Source: Nitrososphaeraceae archaeon (GTDB taxonomy: Archaea > Thermoproteota > Nitrososphaeria > Nitrososphaerales > Nitrososphaeraceae). Taken from it: a DNA stretch of 5,075 nucleotides. The notes beneath the pieces were generated by a model. That model was not told where the DNA came from and did no database searches. It saw nothing but the letters and a program-made list of their open reading frames with translations. How positions within the stretch are numbered: position 1 is the first letter of the stretch; the number at the start of each line of letters is the position of its first letter. The stretch lies in NCBI GenBank assembly GCA_030038695.1, contig JASHSN010000095.1, positions 1 to 5,075 on the forward strand, read 5' to 3'. The translations under genes and the position numbers were made by a program. Of the stretch, positions 1 through 5,075 are shown piece after piece.

Positions 1-729
1 CATAATTATATGCCCATTTTTCTCAAATTCTGCAGATATAGTCCAATAAGGTTCCGGGACGTGTCTTCTGATCTCTATCTCTCTCTCAACCACAAAAGCA
101 AGGGTCGGACCTTGAACCCTACCCATTGATAGATTACGATACCGTTTGCCATCGTTACTAACCTTAAAAGACTGAGTAAGAGCTCTTGAGAGATTAACTC
201 CGTAGATAAAATCGATCATATGGCGTGATCTCCCAGCTTCGGCCAATCCTTTGCTTGGTTTTAGTAAATTATCAAATGAATTTCTTATTTCTTCATCTGT
301 CAGAGTTGAAAATTTGGCCCTAAATGAATTTTCATATTTGTTCTTACAGGCATATTGGAGAATATTGTAACCAATCACTTCACCCTCCTGATCATAATCA
401 CAGGCATGAACAAACCTTGTAGCCTTCTCTGAAAGGAGAGATATTGACTTTATGATCTGTTGACACCTTATAGCTTTCTTTTTTTGAATCGGTGCCCATT
501 TTACATCGAAAACGGGATACACATTTCGATTGCTGTTAATATCCACCAATCCGTACAAGTGACCAATGGCGGAGCATACAACAAAGTTCTCATTACGATG
601 GTCAGTTGCAGAAAAAACCGAAAAACTTCTTTCCTTAAAGTTGGAGTTACCTAGAGCATACGCTATCCTTCTTGCAGCGTCAGGTTTTTCACAAACCACA
701 AGCGTATAGGGTGATTGAGAAATGCTCAC
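1..729 (-). CDS. topA: DNA topoisomerase I, type IA (N-terminal 243 residues; partial at the window edge)
   Basis: Type IA topoisomerases relax negatively supercoiled DNA through a transient single-strand break and a 5'-phosphotyrosine link. Seen: an open minus-strand frame begins with the TOPRIM strand LVVCEKPDAARRIA (residues 10-23), whose E14 is the metal-site glutamate. The second TOPRIM motif CDYDQEGE (110-117) supplies D111, D113 and E115. Further on are KFSTLT (139-144), GRSRHMIDFIYGVNLSRALT (166-185) and LSMGRVQGPTLAFVVERE (200-217), all typical of archaeal members. The active-site tyrosine and C-terminal zinc fingers would lie beyond position 1, so intactness cannot be judged. I chose GTG at 729-727 as start: it is the first start codon after an in-frame TAG and lies just ahead of the first TOPRIM strand. 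A closer ATG at 742-740 is out of frame. It is divergent from the secreted-protein gene. Family assignment is secure; the exact start is moderately sure. Confidence 0.94.
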   Translation of the reverse strand, partial: MSISQSPYTLVVCEKPDAARRIAYALGNSNFKERSFSVFSATDHRNENFVVCSAIGHLYGLVDINSNRNVYPVFDVKWAPIQKKKAIRCQQIIKSISLLSEKATRFVHACDYDQEGEVIGYNILQYACKNKYENSFRAKFSTLTDEEIRNSFDNLLKPSKGLAEAGRSRHMIDFIYGVNLSRALTQSFKVSNDGKRYRNLSMGRVQGPTLAFVVEREIEIRRHVPEPYWTISAEFEKNGHIIM

Positions 730-740
730 GTACGTACGCC

Positions 741-753
741 ATATAAATAAATT
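741..753 (-). promoter_or_regulatory. Possible TATA box of the topoisomerase gene
   Basis: Read on the minus strand this is AATTTATTTATAT, the most TATA-like stretch upstream of the topoisomerase start. Its centre is only about 18 bp from the GTG at 729. That is shorter than the roughly 26 bp expected for a leaderless archaeal transcript, so either transcription starts inside the assumed first codons or another element is used. Identification rests on composition and position only. Confidence 0.3.
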
Positions 754-823
754 CTATGCGTCCTTATTTCTGTTAAAACGATTTCTCTACAAATACTTAA
801 CTGCTTACGCAGAACCAGGTTTT

Positions 824-860
824 TCTGGATAAAGAACGTAATATCTGGATATGTCTGATA
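824..860. repeat. Short TCTGGATA repeats with 20- and 10-bp spacing
   Basis: TCTGGATA occurs at 824-831 and 844-851, and the shortened form TCTGATA at 854-860. The starts are 20 and 10 bp apart, close to two turns and one turn of the helix. The middle copy lies inside the inverted repeat ATATC-TG-GATAT (841-852). This could be a protein-binding cluster in the intergenic region, but the motif is short and AT-rich, so chance is a real alternative. Confidence 0.35.
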
Positions 861-1008
861 TGTTTTTTGCATAAGGTTGTTCTAACGTAACGGAACAAAA
901 CATTTAAAGCTGAGATTGTTGTATTAGATTCGAAATCCACTTTTAGCACCGATATCGTCACGGAGCCCTCCGAGCCCGCTAAGTATATCGATGGACTAAG
1001 GCAATCAA

Positions 1009-1016
1009 TTAATATG
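1009..1016 (+). promoter_or_regulatory. Probable TATA box for the secreted-protein gene
   Basis: TTAATATG is centred about 25-26 bp upstream of the ATG at 1038, the spacing expected for a leaderless archaeal transcript. A short GTGAT stretch at 1031-1035 resembles a Shine-Dalgarno core, but it is only two bases from the ATG, too close to work well. That favours leaderless initiation. Confidence 0.45.
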
Positions 1017-1037
1017 CGTCATAAAAAATCGTGATAA

Positions 1038-1610
1038 ATGCAAACGACCAGAGGTGGATTTTCAGTTCTATTAGTTGTTATCGCATTAAGCACAGGATCA
1101 TTACTGTCTCCGATGACAGTAATGTATAGCAACTACCATGAAGCGACTGCTCAAAAACAAGCAGCACAAGAGCCACCAAATGTTGTAACAATACAGAATA
1201 CATCTATGTCGTTTCCTGCACCCAATTCAGCAGTGAATAAAAGTTTGCCTCATCAGATAGTAGTTGCTCTTCCATTAAGACAAGACGGAAAGATTTGGAC
1301 TGGTACAGTCACGTTTACTGCTAGCAAGCCTATAGAAGTAGAAGTTGAGCACAAGTATAATCCAAAGGTGATTCCTGATGCTAAACATGGTGCACCCTAT
1401 AATGCCAAATGGATTGATAATACTACACGTATTGCGCTTTCACCTATGACAATGTTCTCTAATACTCCTGTCGCAGTAACTAATTCGCCTATAAGTACTG
1501 GTTCATTTGTATTTGCAGGTTCTGCTTTACTCTTTCATAAAACAGATGGAATTCCATTCACTGTAACGTACACTATCGACGCGGTAGCAAAACCACTGAC
1601 ACAGAAATAA
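1038..1610 (+). CDS. Exported protein of unknown function
   Basis: I do not recognise a named family for this 190-residue protein. Seen: residues 1-7 (MQTTRGG) form a short basic start and residues 8-23 (FSVLLVVIALSTGSLL) a hydrophobic core. A polar stretch then ends in ATA-Q (36-39), a plausible Sec signal-peptide cleavage site. The mature part starts with a Gln/Ala-rich linker and continues with alternating hydrophobic residues, for example KIWTGTVTFTAS (85-96), IEVEVEH (99-105) and PFTVTYTIDAV (173-183), suggesting an all-beta fold. There is no cysteine, no second membrane segment and no lipobox. Sequons at N54, N67 and N128 could carry archaeal N-glycans. It is probably an extracellular or pseudoperiplasmic, surface-associated protein. 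ATG 1038 is supported by the signal peptide and the TATA box upstream. Coding status is well supported; function is unknown. Confidence 0.82.
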   Translation: MQTTRGGFSVLLVVIALSTGSLLSPMTVMYSNYHEATAQKQAAQEPPNVVTIQNTSMSFPAPNSAVNKSLPHQIVVALPLRQDGKIWTGTVTFTASKPIEVEVEHKYNPKVIPDAKHGAPYNAKWIDNTTRIALSPMTMFSNTPVAVTNSPISTGSFVFAGSALLFHKTDGIPFTVTYTIDAVAKPLTQK

Positions 1611-1673
1611 AAGTGTTATAGGTTGTGATAAAGTTTCGCCTGGCTGTAAGAACTGTTCGTTAGGGGTACTACA

Positions 1674-1793
1674 CAACAAAGGGTAAATAAGGATAAATGT
1701 TGCGCCTTTACCAGTAACGTTATTTTCTGCCCAGATTTTACCATCATGAGCTTGCTTTGCAATCGGCATCTTCTCAATGATCCTGAATCCTGG
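1674..1793 (-). pseudogene. Remnant of a sensor histidine kinase ATPase domain
   Basis: The minus strand of this gap encodes the end of a histidine kinase HATPase_c domain without the rest of the protein. Seen: AHDGKIWAENN (1719-1751) matches the conserved AHGGxIWAEN block that follows the G1 box, and GKGATF followed by a hydrophobic strand (about 1680-1712) matches the G2 box and final beta strand. The preceding residues (LLYIC, then IIEKM and IAK) only loosely recall the GLGLYIxKxIVEAHGG segment. The DxGxG motif, N box, dimerisation helix and phospho-acceptor histidine are all absent. The surrounding open frame (1527-1862) keeps going into the antisense of the secreted-protein gene, so it is not an intact gene. 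It is most likely a decayed fragment left by a rearrangement. Confidence 0.62.
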
Positions 1794-1879
1794 GCATATA
1801 TATAGAAGAATAACCGAAATTGGAATGGAAGGCTTTTCTGGAGTTAGAATTGTTACGGACACGAAGTATATACCTTACT

Positions 1880-3271
1880 TTATTTTCTACGTTCTAACCT
1901 CATACGCATACCATATTTTGGGCGCAGCGTAATGAGCGGTTTTAATTCAACTTTGTGCTCTGGGTCATGATGCATCTTCCATCGATAGCATATTGTAGCT
2001 ACTAGTAGGATCCCTTCTATCCATGCAAACGGTTCACCTACACATCCTCTAATGCCTCCTCCAAATGGGAAATAACTGAATCTGGGAAGGTTAGACTTCA
2101 TCTGTTTGCTCCAGCGATCTGGATGAAAAGAATCTGGATCAGAAAAGTAACGTGGATTGCGATGCATGACATATTGACTCATCAAAATAATCGAACCAGC
2201 AGGTATGATGTACTTATCAACTTTGTAATCACTCATGACTTGACGGCCTATAGTCCATGCTGGTGGATATAGACGCATGGATTCTCTAAAGACCTTTTCA
2301 GTATATTCTAATTTTGGTATATCTTCTACTGTTGGAATCCTATCTTTACCATTATTCTTGTCAAGTATAGAACACACTTCCTCATATAGCTTAGATTCTA
2401 CTGTGGGATTTTGTGATAGTAGATAAAGTGTCCATGTCAATGCATAGGCTGTTGTTTCGTGACCGGCGAGAAAAATTGTCATTACTTCATCTCTTAATTG
2501 CAAATCGGTCATTCTTCCGATTCCAGCTTCTATATCTTGTGCTTGTAATAGAGTATATAGCAAGTCTCCTCTTTGCGTCCCTTTGTTCTCGTTGTCTCGA
2601 TGTTCTTTGATCATATTGTATACTATAGAGTCTAGTTTTCTTTTTGCCTGTTGAAATCCCTTATTAACAGGCAGTATGGGAATCTTTTCGATTAAGTCGC
2701 CAAATGGCATTAAGAGACGGTTAAAGTATTCTGCACAAGTCAAGAGGGCATCACCAACTTCGTCACCTTGTTCTGATTTAATATCTGAACCTAAGACAGC
2801 TTTACTGATGATTGCTGCTGTTACATGTATCATCTCCTTATGGATATCTAGTGTAGTACCATCCTGCCACAACTGGCACATATTTAGTGTATAATTTGTT
2901 ATTATCTCCCCATACTTCTTTATAAGATTAGGATGAAACGCAGGTTGTATTATCCGTCTCTGGCGATCATGATATTCTCCTTCACTAGTGACTAAGCCTT
3001 CTCCTAACAGACGCTTTGATACTTGTAAACCTCTACTTTTTATAAAATTCTTATGATTCCTAATTAATACGTCTTCTATATAATTGGGGTTGTTAAGCAA
3101 ATAGACATGCCTTTTCCTCCCAAGCTTAAAATGAGCGATGTCATCATAAGTATATGCAATATCCATCAATGTTTTGATAGGATTACGTATGAATTGACGT
3201 AATAACTTGTTAGGTAAAATTGAGCTAGGACCTGGAGGATATTCTATCGAAGAGGATGATATTTTTGTCAT
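1880..3271 (-). CDS. Cytochrome P450
   Basis: A haem-thiolate monooxygenase that inserts one oxygen atom from O2 into an organic substrate using two electrons from a redox partner. The length (463 residues) is normal for a complete P450. Seen: proline-rich PPGP near the N terminus (12-15); C-helix block HDRQRRIIQPAFH (101-113); I-helix oxygen-activation motif AGHETT (269-274); K-helix ExxR as E330-S-M-R333; PERF-type P384-D-R-W387; and the haem loop F403-GG-G406-I-R408-G-C410-V-G412 with C410 as haem ligand. No N-terminal membrane anchor precedes PPGP, so it is probably soluble. The pattern recalls bacterial CYP110/CYP102-like fatty-acid or terpene oxidases, but the substrate cannot be assigned. 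No ferredoxin or reductase is encoded in the window. It is divergent from the methyltransferase gene. ATG 3271 gives the expected N terminus and lies about 26 bp from a TATA-like box. Confidence 0.97.
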   Translation of the reverse strand: MTKISSSSIEYPPGPSSILPNKLLRQFIRNPIKTLMDIAYTYDDIAHFKLGRKRHVYLLNNPNYIEDVLIRNHKNFIKSRGLQVSKRLLGEGLVTSEGEYHDRQRRIIQPAFHPNLIKKYGEIITNYTLNMCQLWQDGTTLDIHKEMIHVTAAIISKAVLGSDIKSEQGDEVGDALLTCAEYFNRLLMPFGDLIEKIPILPVNKGFQQAKRKLDSIVYNMIKEHRDNENKGTQRGDLLYTLLQAQDIEAGIGRMTDLQLRDEVMTIFLAGHETTAYALTWTLYLLSQNPTVESKLYEEVCSILDKNNGKDRIPTVEDIPKLEYTEKVFRESMRLYPPAWTIGRQVMSDYKVDKYIIPAGSIILMSQYVMHRNPRYFSDPDSFHPDRWSKQMKSNLPRFSYFPFGGGIRGCVGEPFAWIEGILLVATICYRWKMHHDPEHKVELKPLITLRPKYGMRMRLERRK

Positions 3272-3293
3272 TCTTCATTCACACAACTGACTC

Positions 3294-3301
3294 TTAGATA
3301 A
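3294..3301 (-). promoter_or_regulatory. Probable TATA box of the P450 gene
   Basis: On the minus strand this reads TTATCTAA inside an AT-rich run, centred about 26 bp upstream of the P450 ATG at 3271. That suits leaderless initiation; I see no convincing Shine-Dalgarno sequence before the ATG. The tandem 14-bp repeat starts immediately upstream of this box. Confidence 0.45.
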
Positions 3302-3314
3302 TTATTATTGTTTA

Positions 3315-3349
3315 TAGCGTCTAACTATGTGCCCTTAGCGTCTAACTAT
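3315..3349. repeat. Tandem 14-bp direct repeat, candidate operator of the P450 gene
   Basis: TAGCGTCTAACTAT occurs twice without mismatch, at 3315-3328 and 3336-3349. The starts are 21 bp apart, two helical turns, so both copies face the same side of the DNA. Within each copy TAG and CTA form small inverted arms around CGT. The pair lies about 14 bp upstream of the P450 TATA-like box, a position where archaeal activators usually bind, and about 175 bp from the methyltransferase start. A transcription-factor binding role is inferred from the geometry. Confidence 0.6.
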
Positions 3350-3461
3350 ATCTGCTGCCATGCCGTTAGGCTTTGCCCTGAAGAATATTCATAAATCCTA
3401 CAGAAATTGGGTTCTCGGAGATAAAATATTCACAGGATAAGCTGAAGCCGACTCATTGAGC

Positions 3462-3481
3462 ATACGCCACATACTGCGTAT
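3462..3481. promoter_or_regulatory. Inverted repeat upstream of the methyltransferase, candidate operator
   Basis: ATACGC (3462-3467) and GCGTAT (3476-3481) are perfect 6-bp inverted arms around an 8-bp spacer, with centres about one to one and a half turns apart, as for a dimeric regulator. The site ends 11 bp before the TATA-like box serving the methyltransferase gene. It differs in sequence from the direct repeat near the P450 promoter, so the two genes may answer to different factors. Confidence 0.4.
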
Positions 3482-3492
3482 CCATATTCAGT

Positions 3493-3500
3493 CATTATAG
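3493..3500 (+). promoter_or_regulatory. Possible TATA box of the methyltransferase gene
   Basis: CATTATAG is centred about 26 bp before the ATG at 3523. A second AT-rich element, CTATTTAAT (3502-3510), is more TATA-like, but it would place the transcript start near 3532, inside the assumed coding region. The promoter and the translation start are therefore linked uncertainties. Confidence 0.35.
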
Positions 3501-3522
3501 GCTATTTAATCAAAGGAACTAA

Positions 3523-4407
3523 ATGAGGTTTGATGATGTCGATTTTAGAGCGGAATGCAGTAGTGTAAGCAGAAGAGGTGAGTGTGTAAACATAAACAGA
3601 AACAAGTGGGACGCACAGACTTACGACGAGGTTTCCCGTCTGGTACAATATCGATGGGGTCAACAAGTCTTAGAATGGCGAAAGTGGGACGGGAATGAAC
3701 GCGTGATGGACGCCGGGTGTGGTTCTGGTCTTCTTACTGAACTACTGGCCCAAAAAGTTCCTAGAGGCAGGGTCTATGCGGTAGATGGTGATTCAAATAT
3801 GATAAAACAAACAAGACGGAATCTTAAAGATTTAGCAAATGTTGAGTTAGTCCAGTCTGATATTACTAATGTGAAACTCCCTATAGACTTAGATGTAATT
3901 TTCTCTAATGCTGCTCTTCACTGGGTTCATGATCATGCTCAAGTTTTTCAGCATTTTTGGAATATGCTAAACTGTGATGGCGATATGAGGGGACAACTAT
4001 TAATTCAGTGTGGAGGATATGGAAATTTACGAAGAGTTGATGCGCTGATCCGACGGGTTATGAAGCTAAATGAATTCAATATATATTTTACAAAAATGAA
4101 TCGACCATGGTATTTTGCAAAGCCTAATGACACAACTCGCTTATTGAATGAGATAGGCTATATAGGTACAAATGTTAGCCTGCATAATGATTGTGTAAGC
4201 CTTGCTAATCGTAAAATATATGCCAGGTTTGTAAAAACCGTAATAATGAAACCATTTCTAGAACGCCTCCCTGATGATAAAACAAGAAACAGATTTTTGG
4301 AGTTATTTTTGCATGAAGTTGAAAAGAGGAGTAATAATAGCATGGGACCTCAGTCAACTTGGTCCTTAGATTATGTTAGATTAAACATAATCGCAGATAA
4401 GCCATAA
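3523..4407 (+). CDS. Class I SAM-dependent methyltransferase, trans-aconitate 2-methyltransferase-like
   Basis: Transfers a methyl group from S-adenosylmethionine, probably to a small molecule. Seen in 294 residues: an opening NKWDAQTYDEVSRLVQYRWG block (27-46) like the start of Tam-type enzymes; motif I VMDAGCGSG (61-69) for SAM binding; the acidic strand end VYAVDGD (84-90), D88 probably contacting the ribose; QSDI (111-114); and DVIFSNAALHWV (124-135), the post-motif of Tam and juvenile-hormone-acid methyltransferases. The C-terminal half, with WYFAKPNDTTRLLNEIGY (196-213), fits the Tam lid region. Known family members methylate carboxylates, but the substrate here is inferred only by resemblance. 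An in-frame TAA at 3520-3522 precedes ATG 3523, the first possible start. It gives about 26 residues more than the conserved core needs. The gene is divergent from the P450. Confidence 0.88.
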   Translation: MRFDDVDFRAECSSVSRRGECVNINRNKWDAQTYDEVSRLVQYRWGQQVLEWRKWDGNERVMDAGCGSGLLTELLAQKVPRGRVYAVDGDSNMIKQTRRNLKDLANVELVQSDITNVKLPIDLDVIFSNAALHWVHDHAQVFQHFWNMLNCDGDMRGQLLIQCGGYGNLRRVDALIRRVMKLNEFNIYFTKMNRPWYFAKPNDTTRLLNEIGYIGTNVSLHNDCVSLANRKIYARFVKTVIMKPFLERLPDDKTRNRFLELFLHEVEKRSNNSMGPQSTWSLDYVRLNIIADKP

Positions 4408-4426
4408 GATGATGATTATCATTTTA
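4405..4426 (+). terminator. Stem-loop at the end of the methyltransferase gene
   Basis: TAAGATGAT (4405-4413) pairs with ATCATTTTA (4418-4426) around a GATT loop: nine pairs including one G-T wobble. The first three bases are the stop codon itself. The stem is AT-rich and its 3' arm holds a TTTT run, so it could stabilise or define the 3' end of the transcript. Archaeal termination depends mainly on T-tracts, so calling this a terminator is tentative. Confidence 0.4.
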
Positions 4427-4514
4427 GTTCGACGATATCCTAAATGAATTCTATCAAGAGTAAAAGGCAGCTAAACACGAAAGCTAAATAACCTGTTGCT
4501 GAACCCCTTTACCT

Positions 4515-4539
4515 GCGGGAATCATCCCTATGAGCCCGC
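4515..4539. other. Hairpin in the gap between methyltransferase and integrase remnant
   Basis: GCGGG (4515-4519) pairs with CCCGC (4535-4539), and inside it TCAT (4522-4525) pairs with ATGA (4530-4533) around a CCCT loop, leaving an AA/G internal bulge. This is the most GC-rich stem in the 193-bp gap (4408-4600), which otherwise shows nothing I recognise. It lies downstream of the recombinase remnant on that strand and could be a transcript-end structure or a relic of a tRNA-like attachment site; neither is proven. Confidence 0.35.
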
Positions 4540-4600
4540 TACGATATTGTCACCTTATTACATGGTTGACTGTCGCCGGTTTGTGCTAATGTGTTACGAG

Positions 4601-5075
4601 CTAGAACACACTGATTGTATTCCAAGGGTTTAATGCCCTTTGCATATACGGATTCCATGGCTTCTTCAATAAGTCAGTGATCTTTATTTTATCTTCTGGA
4701 GATACATTTGGGTTTTCAAGTAGCTTCGTGAAATAATTTAATTTGTATTTTCTGTAAACTAGACGGATTCCGTCACTACCTGTCATCATTCTTCCAAAGT
4801 TCTTGTCACTCATGCTAGGAAAAAGCATCGCATTTGGATTACCCCTCTGTGGATGATCGTCGAGCCAATCTTTTAGATAGGGGATACAAGAAAACAATGG
4901 AATGGTTCTTGTTCCTGTTTTGCCATTTACGATTATTCCGGCATACTGATAGTCTCCGGAAGTCTTGAAGATGACATCTTTTGTTCTTAATTTTAAGAGC
5001 TCATGCGGTCTGCAATTTGAATCCCCAGATAGCGTATGATAACATCTATCCCGGTTGCTAGGACAGTACCTTAGA
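4601..5075 (-). pseudogene. Tyrosine recombinase / phage-type integrase, C-terminally truncated (5' end outside the window)
   Basis: Tyrosine recombinases cut and rejoin DNA at att sites with catalytic residues R, K, HxxR, H/W and Y. Seen: the frame is open from the right edge to TAG at 4601-4603 (157 residues). It contains YCPSNRDRCYHTLSGDSNCRPHELLKL, with the first catalytic arginine in CRPHE (codon 5009-5011), then NGKTGTRTIPL with the beta-hairpin lysine, IPYLKDWLDDHPQRGNPNA, and NYFTKLLENPNVSPEDKIKITDLLKKPWNPYMQR. These blocks match integrases that are numerous in Nitrososphaeria. In such proteins the last block leads to HSALTEKS and then the HxxR segment. Here it changes to ALNPWNTISVF and stops, so HxxR, H/W and the nucleophilic tyrosine are missing, and none of the three frames below resumes them. 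It should be inactive, a relic of an integrated element. The N terminus lies beyond 5075. Confidence 0.85.

Larger units (their letters stand above)
730..1037. other. Divergent intergenic region with short repeats
   Basis: This is the 308-bp spacer between the divergently transcribed topoisomerase and secreted-protein genes. Seen in it: a palindromic CGTACGTACG run at 729-738; TCTGGATA at 824-831 and 844-851 followed by TCTGATA at 854-860; an ATATC-TG-GATAT inverted repeat at 841-852; a six-T run at 863-868; a small CGGA-GCCC-TCCG hairpin at 961-972; and a likely TATA box close to the downstream gene. No RNA gene was recognised. A minus-strand open frame of about 75 codons (roughly 790-1018) lacks an ATG and any motif I know, so I do not call it a gene. 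Confidence 0.6.

Noticed and set aside
460..654. Plus-strand open frame of 64 codons
   Set aside because: It lies antisense to the clear topoisomerase TOPRIM coding region.
740..742. ATG (minus strand) near the TATA-like box as start of the topoisomerase
   Set aside because: It is out of frame with the TOPRIM coding sequence and reaches a TGA after 17 codons.
925..940. ATTCGAAATCC, resembling a tRNA T-loop
   Set aside because: Flanking bases do not form a T-stem and no other tRNA part is nearby.
790..1018. Minus-strand open frame of about 75 codons upstream of the topoisomerase
   Set aside because: It has no ATG, only internal GTG candidates, and shows no recognisable motif; its length is compatible with chance.
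1527..1862. Minus-strand open frame of 111 codons taken as an intact gene
   Set aside because: Only its middle third resembles a kinase domain; its C-terminal part is antisense to the secreted-protein gene, so only a remnant is called.
2413..2894. Two plus-strand open frames (2413-2610 and 2676-2894)
   Set aside because: Both are antisense to the P450 gene and show no protein family features.
3385..3490. Three ATATTCA words (3385, 3426, 3484) as an operator cluster
   Set aside because: They are short, AT-rich and unevenly spaced; chance is the simplest explanation.
4158..4343. Minus-strand open frame of 61 codons
   Set aside because: It is antisense to the methyltransferase and reads as low-complexity sequence.
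4490..4545. tRNA-like stretch on the minus strand: GCGGG...CCCGC followed by AGGT and GGGTTCAGC
   Set aside because: The would-be anticodon loop is 14-15 bases, the T-stem does not pair, the conserved A58 position is G, and no D arm or acceptor stem is found.

Overview
The window looks like chromosomal DNA from an ammonia-oxidising archaeon of the class Nitrososphaeria (Thaumarchaeota), probably a soil Nitrososphaera- or Nitrosocosmicus-type lineage. I infer this from three things recognised by reading, not by any search. The partial type IA topoisomerase has the archaeal wording of its conserved blocks. The truncated recombinase has the wording of the integrases common in these genomes (YLKDWLDDHPQ..GNPNA, LKKPWNPY). 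The sequence is AT-rich, with TATA-like boxes about 26 bp upstream of several start codons, as expected for leaderless archaeal transcripts.

Layout. Positions 1-729 (minus) hold the N-terminal 243 residues of a DNA topoisomerase I that runs off the left edge. Positions 730-1037 are a divergent intergenic region with short repeats and palindromes. Positions 1038-1610 (plus) encode a small exported protein of unknown function. The gap after it (1611-1879) carries a degraded piece of a sensor histidine kinase ATPase domain on the minus strand. Positions 1880-3271 (minus) encode a complete cytochrome P450. Positions 3272-3522 are a divergent control region with a 14-bp direct repeat spaced by 21 bp, a separate 6-bp inverted repeat, and a TATA-like box facing each way. 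Positions 3523-4407 (plus) encode a class I SAM-dependent methyltransferase resembling trans-aconitate 2-methyltransferase, ending in a stem-loop that includes its stop codon. Positions 4408-4600 are noncoding with one further hairpin. Positions 4601-5075 (minus) hold a tyrosine recombinase that has lost its C-terminal catalytic half and runs off the right edge.

How the genes may work together. The clearest functional unit is the divergent P450/methyltransferase pair. An oxygenase and a methyltransferase sharing a control region suggest a small modification module, hydroxylation or epoxidation plus methylation of a small acid or lipid-like molecule, or detoxification. The substrate cannot be read from the sequence, and no redox partner is encoded here. 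A decayed kinase fragment on one side and a decayed integrase on the other suggest that the pair sits in a remodelled accessory segment rather than a stable housekeeping operon. I see no CRISPR array, rRNA, intact tRNA or intact insertion sequence.
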